A DNA stretch of 64,000 bases from CAYONZ01 sp964405465 (GCA_964405465.1 CAYONZ010000008.1:25239-89238); one strand, 5' to 3'; positions 17,475 to 26,389 are shown, numbered from the stretch's first letter. Notes: generated from the sequence alone by a model not told the origin. Numbers and translations: made by a program.

Positions 17475-18735
17475 AGAGATAGCTTGCGCAGTTGATTTTC
17501 TTTCGGGCCCGTCTGGATTGCGGGAAAATTTCTTTGCAGGCTTTTTTCATCTGTTGTGGCGAAATAAATTCACTTAAACTTCGCACGGCCAGGCACGCAA
17601 AAGAGGATTTCTCGTCATAGGTGATTGGTTTGTCGGTGCAAGAGGAAAGGCGTTTGGCCTCGGGTTGATTGCGAAATGATGAAGAGAGAAATGAAGCGCC
17701 GACGATACAGGCTGCTTTTTCAGCCGGGCTTCGATCATCTGAATTGAGGTGCGAGCAGGACTTCATGACTTGCTTTGAACTTTGTGGCCACGACGTCGCG
17801 AGCCCCTGAGCGCTCAAACAAGCCCGGTATCCAAGGTGAAAGCGAATCGGATCAAAGTACTTTTGACACTTTTCTTTTTGATTTTCAAGAACACCCTCTT
17901 TTTGAGATTGAGACAGTTGAGAGTAGGAGTAGCCGACTAAACAAGATCCAAGAAAAGTCCGGTCTCCAGTTAGACGCATGCACTTGGCCTCAGGCGAAAT
18001 ATTTTTTTGAAGGCCTAAAAGTTGATCAGCGTGCACGCCGGAAAAGCAGGATTCTTGAAAAATTAAATCGATGAGAGTTTCGTTTGAATAGCTCGTTTTG
18101 CAAGCCGTAAAGCTTTTGCTTGACTCAGAGCTACTGGGACTAGCAAGTGTGACCCCAACTTGGCACGCGCTGCTGAGGCGAACGGAGGGATTGTTTTTTG
18201 AGCATTGAGTTCGAGCCTCATTTGCAGAAGTTTTTTTTCTATTCAGCATTCCCTGCTCGCAAGCTTGGAGTTGTTGCGACTGCATGGCGTTTGTAAAAAG
18301 CAACTTACATTCACTCACATTGGCGGCTGGCGGTGCTAAGTTTTTTATTTCTGTGGGGTTCTCTTGTTGTGCATTTTCGTGAAACTCACCAGGTGAAACA
18401 CTCGCCGGAGCTCGACTGACCGATTTTTTTTCAGGATAGACGGAGGGCGAGTCCTCATCGGATTTCTGCGTCGAACTCGGTAATTCATTAGACATGGCCT
18501 CAGGCATTGCATTTGGTATGTGCGCGGTGGGTGCGTGTGCTTCGGAAGTTTCAGTGGTTTCTGGTGTTTTATTTTCAATTGGTGCAGATGAGTTTGATGC
18601 CACTAAGAATTCATGTTCCATCGGAGGCAGCGCGACTTTTGGCTCATGAATCGTTTCGGCCTGACAGCCAATTTGAAAAACAGCGATGACTGAAAGTGTT
18701 GCGCAAACTCGTTTCACTTTTATGGCAGGTCTCAT
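17473..18735 (-). CDS. Exported protein with cysteine-pair repeats, coupled to a lytic transglycosylase
   Basis: I do not recognise this 420-residue protein. The N-terminus is a signal sequence ending FQIGC, possibly a weak lipobox. A Pro/Ser/Glu-rich linker runs to about residue 140. The rest repeats a unit of the form C-x(12-16)-C-x-x-G about five times (for example CQVGVTL, CLVGYSY, CIVGASF), with extra cysteines near the C-terminus. Such repeats suggest a disulfide-stapled helical solenoid. Its start overlaps the transglycosylase stop by four bases (ATGA), so it is probably translated with that enzyme and may act with it in the cell wall. Confidence 0.75.
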   Translation of the reverse strand: MRPAIKVKRVCATLSVIAVFQIGCQAETIHEPKVALPPMEHEFLVASNSSAPIENKTPETTETSEAHAPTAHIPNAMPEAMSNELPSSTQKSDEDSPSVYPEKKSVSRAPASVSPGEFHENAQQENPTEIKNLAPPAANVSECKLLFTNAMQSQQLQACEQGMLNRKKTSANEARTQCSKNNPSVRLSSACQVGVTLASPSSSESSKSFTACKTSYSNETLIDLIFQESCFSGVHADQLLGLQKNISPEAKCMRLTGDRTFLGSCLVGYSYSQLSQSQKEGVLENQKEKCQKYFDPIRFHLGYRACLSAQGLATSWPQSSKQVMKSCSHLNSDDRSPAEKAACIVGASFLSSSFRNQPEAKRLSSCTDKPITYDEKSSFACLAVRSLSEFISPQQMKKACKEIFPQSRRARKKINCASYL

Positions 18736-20498
18736 AGGTTCACTTTCTTTGGTGGGTAAAGAGAGCCGAGATTAGCCTCGACAATAGATTTGAATTTTTC
18801 GCTATTCTCTTTGTTAAGATCTTTTTGGTAGAGCCGAAGATACCAATAATAATTTCGTAATATACTGGCCACATAGTCTCGAGTTTCAGAGTAGGGGATG
18901 AGGTCGAGTAGGAGCACCCTGTTCTCGACGGTGTAGCGCTTCTTCCATTTTTCAACACGATTAAACCCTGCATTGTAAGCCGCGAGTGTGAGTTCGATAT
19001 CACCATCTAAGTTTTCAAGACGATGCAGAAAATATTTTACTCCGACACGAATATTGGTCTCGGGATCATAGAGCTGGCTTGAACTTTTCACCGACGCGAT
19101 TCCACGTGCGGTTTCCGGCATGACTTGCATCAGGCCGCGGGCGCCCACTCCGCTACGAGCAAAGCGATTGAATGCACTTTCTTGGCGAATCAAAGAGAGA
19201 ATCAAAAATGGATCGACATGCTGGGCACGAGATTTAATTTTGTCGAGAAACCAAATTGGGAAAACTAATTTCAGTGTCGAAGGTGTCACCATTTGAGGCT
19301 CATCTTGAAATAGTGCGGTCATCATTTTGAATTTTGCAATTGAATTGCCGGTTCGATTGACAAGAAGTGCAAGGTACAGACGAACTTCGGGTTCAAGTGT
19401 TGTGAGTTGGTCCTCGTGTTTATCGAGAATCTCTAGAGCAAGTCCGAACTCCTTTTTCTCAATCAACAATTCGCTCAAACGGATCATGTCGTTGAGGTCA
19501 GGCCGAATGTTGGAGCGAAAGCCCACGCGTGAAACTTTATTTTGGCTCAAATAGGTTTGCATACGTTGATCAGAACCATTGATAAGGAGATTGTGGTAGC
19601 TGAGTGGATGTTGTCGCAACAGAGATTCGCGTGCCTCAAATTGAGTTTCTGGAAGATTAAGTTTTTGGGCACAGACATAGCGCCAATATTTCACTCTTGA
19701 AGACAGAAATCGTCCAGAGGAAGAGGCCTCAATTAAATCGAGTAAGGTCTGGGCCTTATCAAATTGGCCCAACCATATGGACAACAAAGCTCCTCGGAAT
19801 CTTGCTTTATTGGCCTGTTGATCTTGGCCACAGTCTGAAGCGCGCAGATAGGCGGAACGGCTTTTTTCGATGGCTTCAATTCTTGGAAATTCGTCCTCAT
19901 ACCTCGCTCCAATTGCTAGTGCTAATGCCGTTGAGTATCCGGGTGAATTGCACTTTGCATCTTGTAAGAAACTGGAGTGAAGAGAGTTCAGTGTCTCGAG
20001 GTTGTCGACGCTTGAGAGCGCTCCATTGAGTTGGGTAAAACCAAGTGGGGCAAGGTTGTTTAAGGTGCGTGATCCAATCCACTCAACTATTTGTTCGCGT
20101 GAGACTGCTGACTTCAATTTGCGATCGGTGATTGGTTTTTCTAAGGCCCCTGTGTCTTGGGCGTCGAGAAAAAAGCAGGCGAGCGGGATTTCATCTTTAT
20201 AGCTGCCACATAAAGTGAGAAGAGAATTTTTTTTATTTCGGACTTTGTAATCCAATACCAGTTCGAGTTGCTTGCGCGCTGAAATCAGATCTTTCTTTTT
20301 TTCTAACTTTAGTCCAGTCCAATTGCGCTTCAGGGCTTCATCGAAATCATAAGAAAGCGAGAGTGGATTTCTTTCGAGTTGCGAAAGACCATTGGGCGCG
20401 CCCTGTGCACGAGGCGTGGTGCTCAGAAGACAAGGCAATAGCACAAGTGAAAGAATTTTTGTTTTATGACTTTGGATCAATGAACTTTCTTGCAGCAT
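18732..20498 (-). CDS. slt: Soluble lytic murein transglycosylase, Slt70-like
   Basis: This 588-residue periplasmic enzyme cleaves the glycan strands of peptidoglycan, leaving 1,6-anhydro ends. A signal peptide covers about residues 1-33. A long alpha-helical superhelix follows, as in Slt70. The C-terminal catalytic SLT domain has Glu in LIRQESAFNRFARS, then GARGLMQVMPETA and the AYNAGFNRVEKW motif. The order matches the E. coli enzyme. It is the first gene of a two-gene unit with the cysteine-repeat protein, whose start overlaps its stop. Confidence 0.92.
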   Translation of the reverse strand: MLQESSLIQSHKTKILSLVLLPCLLSTTPRAQGAPNGLSQLERNPLSLSYDFDEALKRNWTGLKLEKKKDLISARKQLELVLDYKVRNKKNSLLTLCGSYKDEIPLACFFLDAQDTGALEKPITDRKLKSAVSREQIVEWIGSRTLNNLAPLGFTQLNGALSSVDNLETLNSLHSSFLQDAKCNSPGYSTALALAIGARYEDEFPRIEAIEKSRSAYLRASDCGQDQQANKARFRGALLSIWLGQFDKAQTLLDLIEASSSGRFLSSRVKYWRYVCAQKLNLPETQFEARESLLRQHPLSYHNLLINGSDQRMQTYLSQNKVSRVGFRSNIRPDLNDMIRLSELLIEKKEFGLALEILDKHEDQLTTLEPEVRLYLALLVNRTGNSIAKFKMMTALFQDEPQMVTPSTLKLVFPIWFLDKIKSRAQHVDPFLILSLIRQESAFNRFARSGVGARGLMQVMPETARGIASVKSSSQLYDPETNIRVGVKYFLHRLENLDGDIELTLAAYNAGFNRVEKWKKRYTVENRVLLLDLIPYSETRDYVASILRNYYWYLRLYQKDLNKENSEKFKSIVEANLGSLYPPKKVNL

Positions 20499-20639
20499 AG
20501 TCTTTGTAGTTTATCAAAACTTGCTGCAAAAAAATTGATCCGACTGAAGGTTGGAGCGAAATCAGGACCTCGACCAAGAGCTTAGGTAAAGTCAGAAACT
20601 AGAGTGCTGGACTGCGAGGTTAACTCTTGACCTGAACAA

Positions 20640-20676
20640 CTTCGGGGTCCAGTCGTTATCTGCCTGGACCTCGAAG
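20640..20676 (-). terminator. Hairpin spanning the stop codon of the metal permease gene
   Basis: The arms CTTCGGGGTCCAG and CTGGACCTCGAAG pair over 13 positions with one mismatch around an 11-base loop. The last codons and the TAA stop of the permease gene lie inside it. No U run follows, so it may protect the 3' end of the message or assist termination. Confidence 0.4.
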
Positions 20677-21471
20677 ACGTTCTACCATTGGTAGAGTCAA
20701 AAGCGTAAACACTGGGGCAGAAGTAAACAAGACAACCACCATTGCGCCGACAGGTACATCCAGCTTGTAGCTCAAGATCATTCCTACCACACTTAAAACA
20801 GAACTTAGAAGCCATCCAAAAATCAACCGCGATTTCAGCGTGTTGAAAACTAAGGTGCTCATGACCGACGGAACAATTAGAAGTGAGAATACGAGTAGCA
20901 CTCCAGCGATATGTGTTGATGATGCGATAATCACTCCGAAGAGGGCGTAAAAGACAAAGTCCCAAAACCAAGAGGCATGTGATGAAGTCGACGCCGTCCA
21001 AAGTTGTTTGCGAAAAACAAAATGAACAATCCCAACAACAGCATAGATGGCGAATGTTTTGATGACGTCATCCCAGGTGACCAAAAGAATTTGTCCCACC
21101 AATGCTTCTTTAAGATGCTCGGCTCCGTGGGTGAGGCGATCCAATACCAACACTACAGCAGCAGAAGCAAACGCATAGACAATTCCGATAATGGCTTCTT
21201 GAGAAATTCGGTGCTCATACCTCCTCGCTAACGCAAAAAGGCTTGCCGCCAAAAGAGTCGAACCAAGTGATACAAAATAGTGAATCTGGGGTGAACCATC
21301 GGGAATCAAAAGTAATCCACAAATTGCGCCAAGAGAAGCCACTTGTGCCAGGCTAAGGTCAACAAAGATAACCCCTCTTGCAAGCACATGGAGACCGAGA
21401 TAGCAGTGAGCAAGCGCCAATATCAAGAGCATAACTGTTGGCGCGGCCATGAACATAATGATGTCATTCAT
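20656..21471 (-). CDS. znuB: Metal ABC transporter permease (ZnuB/MntB type)
   Basis: This 271-residue inner-membrane protein of the ABC-3 family has seven to eight hydrophobic segments. It carries the conserved cytoplasmic loop DRLTHGAEHLKEALVGQILLV, which contacts the ATPase and is typical of zinc and manganese importers. Its start overlaps the stop of the binding-protein gene by four bases (ATGA). No ATPase gene lies in this operon, which is unusual, so the partner must be encoded elsewhere. The metal is not certain from sequence. Confidence 0.9.
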   Translation of the reverse strand: MNDIIMFMAAPTVMLLILALAHCYLGLHVLARGVIFVDLSLAQVASLGAICGLLLIPDGSPQIHYFVSLGSTLLAASLFALARRYEHRISQEAIIGIVYAFASAAVVLVLDRLTHGAEHLKEALVGQILLVTWDDVIKTFAIYAVVGIVHFVFRKQLWTASTSSHASWFWDFVFYALFGVIIASSTHIAGVLLVFSLLIVPSVMSTLVFNTLKSRLIFGWLLSSVLSVVGMILSYKLDVPVGAMVVVLFTSAPVFTLLTLPMVERLRGPGR

Positions 21472-22400
21472 GAGTTTTTCTCCAAAATAGTGACAAGTTT
21501 TTCGTAAAGGTCAAAGAGGTTTTTAATTTGAGGTTCTCCGTCGACACTCACTGGAACCGAAAAAACCTTAGCCGTAGCAAGTTCTGTAGTGATTTTTTCG
21601 CCAACTTTGCTGTCGAAATAATTTTCAATGAGAACCAAATTGATCTTCTCCTTTTTCATTATATCCAAGACTTCAAGAATATGCTGCACCGTTGGTGGAA
21701 TTCCTGGTTTGGGTTCAAGGTAACCCCGATTTTGTACGCCGAAGCGAGCAAAGAAGTAATTGAGAGTCTTATGATAGGTGATCACTTTTCGGTTTTTTGC
21801 TGCCAACTTTTCAACACTTTTTTCTGCGTTTGCAGCAAGGCCTAATCTGTTTTGCCACGCTTTCATTTTGAGGTTGATCTCGGTAGAAAATTTCTTGGAA
21901 TTGGCGAGGTACAAAGCTTTGTGATCATGATCAATTGCACCCAACTTTTCAGCGAGATGCTCGCCAGCCTCCGCCGCTCGTATCGGATCGAGCATGAAAT
22001 GAGGATTGCCTTCGGGGTGCACATCGCCTTGAGCGCGTGATGTCTCTCCCTGTGGGACTTCTATTGGAGTGATGGTTTCTCCGAGCTCAATAAAGCCTGG
22101 ACTTCCAGGATTTATTTTTGGGTTGCGTGCACCCTGCACCAAATTTTTTATCCAACCGATTTCAAGTGAAAGTCCATTAGTGACCAGTAAATCAGCTCTA
22201 TTTAGTTTGGTCATGTACGACGGCTTAGTTTCAATTGCATGGGGATCTTGGGTGCCCTTGGCAAGAACTTCAAGATCCACTTCACTTCCAGCAATTTCAG
22301 TGATGAGTGAGCCAAGGTCTGTGGTTGTTGCAACCACTTTGAGCTTTGCAAAGCTGGTTGTGCAAAAAAACAAAATGAGTGTTGTAAATATTTTTTTCAT
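21468..22400 (-). CDS. znuA: Metal-binding periplasmic protein of an ABC importer (ZnuA type)
   Basis: This 310-residue cluster A-I binding protein begins with a signal peptide ending TSFA. The likely metal ligands are His in QDPHAIE, His in GNPHFML, His in TYHKT, and an acidic residue in IENYFD. The loop before the second histidine (DVHPEGNPH) is short and lacks the long His-rich stretch of many ZnuA proteins. AAGGAG precedes the ATG. It sits 11 bases after the porin gene and overlaps the permease gene. Confidence 0.92.
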   Translation of the reverse strand: MKKIFTTLILFFCTTSFAKLKVVATTTDLGSLITEIAGSEVDLEVLAKGTQDPHAIETKPSYMTKLNRADLLVTNGLSLEIGWIKNLVQGARNPKINPGSPGFIELGETITPIEVPQGETSRAQGDVHPEGNPHFMLDPIRAAEAGEHLAEKLGAIDHDHKALYLANSKKFSTEINLKMKAWQNRLGLAANAEKSVEKLAAKNRKVITYHKTLNYFFARFGVQNRGYLEPKPGIPPTVQHILEVLDIMKKEKINLVLIENYFDSKVGEKITTELATAKVFSVPVSVDGEPQIKNLFDLYEKLVTILEKNS

Positions 22401-22411
22401 AAAGGCTCCTT

Positions 22412-23545
22412 TTAGTAGTTATGCGCAGGGTGTGCGCCGATGGAAAAATTGAGTTGCAATAAGAGGCGGTGGTCGACTTTTCCTTGGGATTCGGAAAGGT
22501 GATCATACTGCAGGCGAAATCCTGAAAATTCGGTTGCCAAAAATGCGATCAACGCTGAGTAACGGAGACTAAACGGCTCTTCAGTCAGAGGACTGACGGT
22601 GTCTGTGTCATTTCGGCTGACATATTCGGCTCGCCCCTGAAGCCACCAGCGTTCATCGACTTGCCATTGGAGAGAGCTCACAATTCCTTCTGTGGTGTTT
22701 TCTCCTGTTTCCCGTTTAATCTTTCGTTGTGCTATTTCATTTGACCAAATCAGTGCGTGGAATTTTCCACCAACGGCTGGTCGCCACTTGAACGTGAGGT
22801 CGCTTCCCAAAAATTGGGTTGAATTTTCACGAAAGGTCGCCGTCGCAAATGAGTTTTCACCAGTAACTCCTGAAAGGCCCCATTCCAGTGTACTGTCATC
22901 ATTGAGCTCCCAAAGATTTTTTAGTTTCAGGAGGTAGACCATACTGTTGGGACTTGCATCGTGAAAATAGTTGTCTTGACCTTCGGCTTTTCCAGAAAGC
23001 GCTTGCAGAGTGGCTTCCGAAAACCAGGAGGTAGGCAGGAGAAGGCTCGCCGAAGCCCCTACGTCGTTAAGACCCTCAGATCCGAAAATACTTGAAAGCA
23101 AAAGAGGCTGATCAACAAATGCCAAGGCATGTGTGTGCGTCGGATTCGATTTACCAAACGCGGCCTTAAATTTGCCAAGTTTAAAAGTGATCATGGGTAT
23201 CTGGGTTGACTCTGCATAAATCTCCTCGGGTTCATATTTATACTCGATACTCTGCGGAATCTTGACATTGCTTGCATCTGCAACGTGGCTCAATTCAGGA
23301 TGCATCGAGAAGGTTGCAAAAAAACGAGAGTAAGGGTCAACATCGCTGAGAAAGCTTAATTCTGCTTCCTGCAGGCCCAATCCGTTTGGAGAGTCGGCGA
23401 GAGGATCATTGCCACGAAGTGATCGTTGATACAGAAAAAGTCCATTGAGACCTATTTGAGGTGTGCCGTTTTTGGCTTCTGCAAATGCCCGGTGCAATGG
23501 TGCAAGTACAATTATGAGTGCGGTAAAAAGAATTTTGTTTAGCAT
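22412..23545 (-). CDS. Outer-membrane porin-like protein of the metal uptake operon
   Basis: This 377-residue protein has a signal peptide (cleavage near AFAEA). The rest is alternating amphipathic beta-strand sequence with aromatic girdle residues, as in a 14-18 strand barrel. An N-terminal histidine motif (SNPTHTHALAF) and the ending GAHPAHNY are rich in His and resemble porins found beside zinc uptake genes. The ATG at 23545 has GGAG upstream, and a start at 23575 is less likely. It lies just ahead of the binding-protein gene, so it probably lets metal or metal chelates cross the outer membrane. Confidence 0.8.
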   Translation of the reverse strand: MLNKILFTALIIVLAPLHRAFAEAKNGTPQIGLNGLFLYQRSLRGNDPLADSPNGLGLQEAELSFLSDVDPYSRFFATFSMHPELSHVADASNVKIPQSIEYKYEPEEIYAESTQIPMITFKLGKFKAAFGKSNPTHTHALAFVDQPLLLSSIFGSEGLNDVGASASLLLPTSWFSEATLQALSGKAEGQDNYFHDASPNSMVYLLKLKNLWELNDDSTLEWGLSGVTGENSFATATFRENSTQFLGSDLTFKWRPAVGGKFHALIWSNEIAQRKIKRETGENTTEGIVSSLQWQVDERWWLQGRAEYVSRNDTDTVSPLTEEPFSLRYSALIAFLATEFSGFRLQYDHLSESQGKVDHRLLLQLNFSIGAHPAHNY

Positions 23546-23642
23546 AAAACTCCAACGTTTAAATTTGTGCGACATGAACGTGACTTTGTTTTGTCTTGTT
23601 CTGCTGCTTGGTCTGTTTACTGATCCACTGGTCCGCAGTAAT

Positions 23643-23668
23643 TGCTATGCAACCACAAGTGCTATGCA
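23643..23668. promoter_or_regulatory. Direct repeat upstream of the metal uptake operon
   Basis: Two copies of TGCTATGCA (23643-23651 and 23660-23668) lie 17 bases apart, about 100 bases before the porin start. They could be a regulator site, but they do not match the gammaproteobacterial Zur palindrome. Function is a guess from position. Confidence 0.25.
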
Positions 23669-23753
23669 GCTCCTTGCGATCCATAATAAACAGGGAACAC
23701 GTCCTTTTTTGTTTAAAATATGTGTCCTGAAAACCAGCAAGTGATATGTGATT

Positions 23754-23795
23754 GACTTATGACTTATGACTTATGACTTATGACTTGTGACTTGT
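23754..23795. repeat. Heptamer tandem repeat at the 3' end of a gene
   Basis: Six contiguous 7-base units are present, four GACTTAT followed by two GACTTGT. On the minus strand they encode the last residues and supply the stop codon of the exported protein ending at 23764. Because 7 is not a multiple of 3, gain or loss of a unit would change the C-terminus. Confidence 0.9.
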
Positions 23796-24219
23796 GTGCA
23801 GGTGGGCCACGAGGGGCGTCGCTCAGCCAAATTCCAAGATTTGGCCTGGCAGGCGAATGCAATGTGACGGTCAGCTCGGCCTCGAGAGCCGGAATCAATA
23901 GCGAAGAGTCGTCGGTGTAGACAAGCTCCGCAGTCAGAGTCTTAGAGAACAATTGGCCAATAAAGCAGGGTGCATCGGGTTTGCTGTCTCGCAGTCCGGC
24001 CTGTTCTTTGAGTGTCGTCCAGCAGTTTTCTGCGTGGCTCGGTCGACATGAGTTTTCTGAATCGAATGCTACGCGAGGAGAATCCTCAGGTGCGATAAAG
24101 GCATGATAAACTCTGTGTAAGGCCTCTCCAGTTCCGAACACCAGGCAAAACATCATCAGGAATAGTGAGGTGAAGAATTTGTTGGAACGATGCTTTCTAG
24201 CGATCAGGTGGCAGATCAT
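23764..24219 (-). CDS. Small exported His/Cys protein ahead of the metal uptake operon
   Basis: This 151-residue protein has a hydrophobic N-terminal segment after a basic stretch (ARKHRSNKFF). Several His and Cys follow (HRVYHAF, CRPSHAENC, APC), and it ends in LSDAPRGPPAHKS. The RGPP ending and layout recall DUF2946-like small proteins found beside metal transport genes; this is a resemblance only. The start is uncertain, with no good ribosome site. The last codons come from a heptamer tandem repeat. It lies 218 bases before the porin gene and may belong to the same transcript. Confidence 0.6.
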   Translation of the reverse strand: MICHLIARKHRSNKFFTSLFLMMFCLVFGTGEALHRVYHAFIAPEDSPRVAFDSENSCRPSHAENCWTTLKEQAGLRDSKPDAPCFIGQLFSKTLTAELVYTDDSSLLIPALEAELTVTLHSPARPNLGIWLSDAPRGPPAHKSQVISHKS

Positions 24220-24299
24220 GGCCGAATTTTATGCCGAACTTGAAAAGGTTTGCAATAATTTGTTTTGCAACCCAAGAAAACCTGAGTAGATAGAGACCT

Positions 24300-25670
24300 A
24301 TGAAAATATGGAAACTAAAAAAAGCCGCTGAAAAAAAATGGAGTCTTCAACATCCGTGGATCTTTTCGAATGATCTCTGCGAGAGCCCAAAGGGTACACA
24401 ACCAGGGGAACTCATTGACCTTCGCTCTGAGTCAGGTGAGCGTCTTGCTCTCGGTTACGGAAATCCTCAGACCTTAATCGCATTTAGAACTTTGAGTCGT
24501 GATCCAAACGTTACCGAAATTGATGCCCGATTTTTTGCGGCCGCCTTTTCGCGTGCATTTCGATTACGTGAGATTGCGGGTTTGGATAAATTTAGTTTCC
24601 GCCTGGTGTTTGCTGAAAGCGATGGCTTGCCTGGACTGATCATCGATCGCTATCGTCTCTATTCTGAACAGCACGCGACCACGCTAGAGCTGAAGTCCTC
24701 TAAACAGATTCTGGTTGTTCAGATCAACTCAGCAGGAATGCAAAGTCTAAAACCGCAAATTTTGGATGGACTCAGAATTTTTGTTGAAGAGCATTTCGAG
24801 AAAACGCAGGTGAGTTGGGCTAACACCGCGATCATGGTTTGTGAGGATTCAAAGTCTCGGTTAATGGAAGGTCTTGAAGTTCGGGCCAAGTATATAGAAC
24901 GACCCTTACCTGGATTCGACTTTCAACTGACACAAATTGCCATTCAATCAGCGAGTCAACCAGAGTTGCCGCTTCCAATGCTGGTTGATTTTTTGGGTGG
25001 TCAAAAAACTGGTTTTTTTCTAGATCAAAGAGTGAACATAAAAAACCTAGTTGAATTTCTTCCTGGTTGGCTTGTGGCGCGTGATCGCAATCTTCCTATT
25101 CGGGTTTTAGATCTTTGTTGTTATGTCGGTCAATGGGGCACCCAGTTGGCGGCCGCGCTTAAATCTTATGGTTTTAGTGCGGAGGTTACGTTGGTAGATG
25201 CTTCGCAGAAGGCTTTAGAAACGGCTTCGAAAAATGTGGCAATGGCAGGTGGGCAGCCAGTTGTTCAAAAAATGGATATTTTGGAGGACCTTCATCGGCT
25301 ACCCTCTGGATTCTATGATCTGGTCATTTGCGATCCTCCGGCTTTTATTAAAAAGAAAAAGGACATCCCACAGGGCATTCAGGCCTATAGCAAACTCAAT
25401 CGCGAGGCCATGAGGCGTGTGTCTGCCGGTGGTTTTTATGTGAGTTGCTCTTGCTCGGGGCTTTTTGAAGAAACAGATTTTCGACAAATGTTGGCTCAAT
25501 CTGCAGCACGTTGCCAAAAAGAAATTCGTTGGCTGTATCGTGGGTTTCATAGTGCCGACCATCCCCAGCGACCTGAATTTCCGCAGGGTACCTATTTAAA
25601 GGCATGGATTGGGGTCTCGGTGCAGAGATCGATCGCAAATTCAGCACAGAATTCGGCTGCAAAAAACTAA
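24300..25670 (+). CDS. Class I SAM-dependent rRNA methyltransferase, RlmI-like
   Basis: This 456-residue protein has an N-terminal PUA domain (about residues 1-75, with HPWIFSND). An EEHF-type linking domain follows, then a Rossmann methyltransferase with SAM motif VLDLCCYVGQWG and the substrate motif CDPPAFIKKKKD. It belongs to the family that makes 5-methylcytosine in 23S rRNA (RlmI, formerly YccW). The target base here is not proven. It is longer than E. coli RlmI by about 60 residues, partly in the segment near residues 120-190. The next gene starts 10 bases after its stop. Confidence 0.9.
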   Translation: MKIWKLKKAAEKKWSLQHPWIFSNDLCESPKGTQPGELIDLRSESGERLALGYGNPQTLIAFRTLSRDPNVTEIDARFFAAAFSRAFRLREIAGLDKFSFRLVFAESDGLPGLIIDRYRLYSEQHATTLELKSSKQILVVQINSAGMQSLKPQILDGLRIFVEEHFEKTQVSWANTAIMVCEDSKSRLMEGLEVRAKYIERPLPGFDFQLTQIAIQSASQPELPLPMLVDFLGGQKTGFFLDQRVNIKNLVEFLPGWLVARDRNLPIRVLDLCCYVGQWGTQLAAALKSYGFSAEVTLVDASQKALETASKNVAMAGGQPVVQKMDILEDLHRLPSGFYDLVICDPPAFIKKKKDIPQGIQAYSKLNREAMRRVSAGGFYVSCSCSGLFEETDFRQMLAQSAARCQKEIRWLYRGFHSADHPQRPEFPQGTYLKAWIGVSVQRSIANSAQNSAAKN

Positions 25671-25680
25671 TGGGGGTCTA

Positions 25681-26364
25681 ATGAGAGTACAGAGATTCGA
25701 TATCAATCCGATTTGTTTAACAGCATTCGGCGCAAGAAATAGATGGGGCCAAACCGTGATTTTGCTTGCAGGCCTGGCGTTGAGTCGGGTCGCTTCGTCG
25801 GCAGTTGAGCTCAAGCTGGAGGCCAGTGCCATGCATTCCAAAGGTCAACCTTTCACGAAAAATCTGGGGCAGAACTCCTCGGCAAAATACCTTTCACTGA
25901 ATTTAGCGTTTGAGCCATATCGAAAGTTGAGAGAGCAGGTTGAAAAAATCTTAAGTGAAGAAAGTAAGTCAAAGGTTGAACTCAAAAACCGAGGAGAGGC
26001 ACATGTGACAGTGATTACGCCTCCGGAATTCAATGAAAGTTTAGCTGCGCAGATCAATATCGAAAAAGTACATGAAATGGCTGAAACTTTGCAAATGCAG
26101 GAGTCGACTGTTTTGGAGCCAGTTTGTGTTGGGCGAGGTGAAGCTAAAATTGATGGGCAAACAGAGTACACTTATTTTTTAGTGGTGAAGGCGCCCAAGC
26201 TGCTTGAAGTTCGAAAAGCCTTGCAAGAAAAAGCAAAGGCATTTGATGCGGCTCACTTTTATCCGCATGTCACCCTAGGCTTCACCAAACAAGATCTTCA
26301 CGAACAGCAGGGTGTGATTAAAAACGACAAATCATGTTGGCGAAAAGTCGTTATACAACCTTAA
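25681..26364 (+). CDS. Exported 2H phosphoesterase-like protein
   Basis: This 227-residue protein has the two histidine motifs of the 2H superfamily, HVTVI (His108) and HVTLGF (His196). These form the active site of 2'-5' RNA ligase and cyclic phosphodiesterases. Residues 22-41 look like a membrane-crossing signal (TVILLAGLALSRVASSA), so it may be exported, which is unusual for this family. The ATG at 25681 follows GGGGG. It is probably co-transcribed with the RlmI-like gene. The substrate is unknown; a cyclic nucleotide or RNA end is likely. Confidence 0.8.
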   Translation: MRVQRFDINPICLTAFGARNRWGQTVILLAGLALSRVASSAVELKLEASAMHSKGQPFTKNLGQNSSAKYLSLNLAFEPYRKLREQVEKILSEESKSKVELKNRGEAHVTVITPPEFNESLAAQINIEKVHEMAETLQMQESTVLEPVCVGRGEAKIDGQTEYTYFLVVKAPKLLEVRKALQEKAKAFDAAHFYPHVTLGFTKQDLHEQQGVIKNDKSCWRKVVIQP

Positions 26365-26389
26365 TGAAAGGTATCACCGCGCGAGCAAA

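Noticed and set aside
20582..21001. 139-residue frame overlapping the metal permease gene
   Set aside because: It is a shifted frame of the permease. It was checked as a possible missing ATPase but has no Walker motifs.
23546..23763. Classical Zur box
   Set aside because: No palindrome of the GAAATGTTATANTATAACATTTC type is present. Only a direct repeat is seen.
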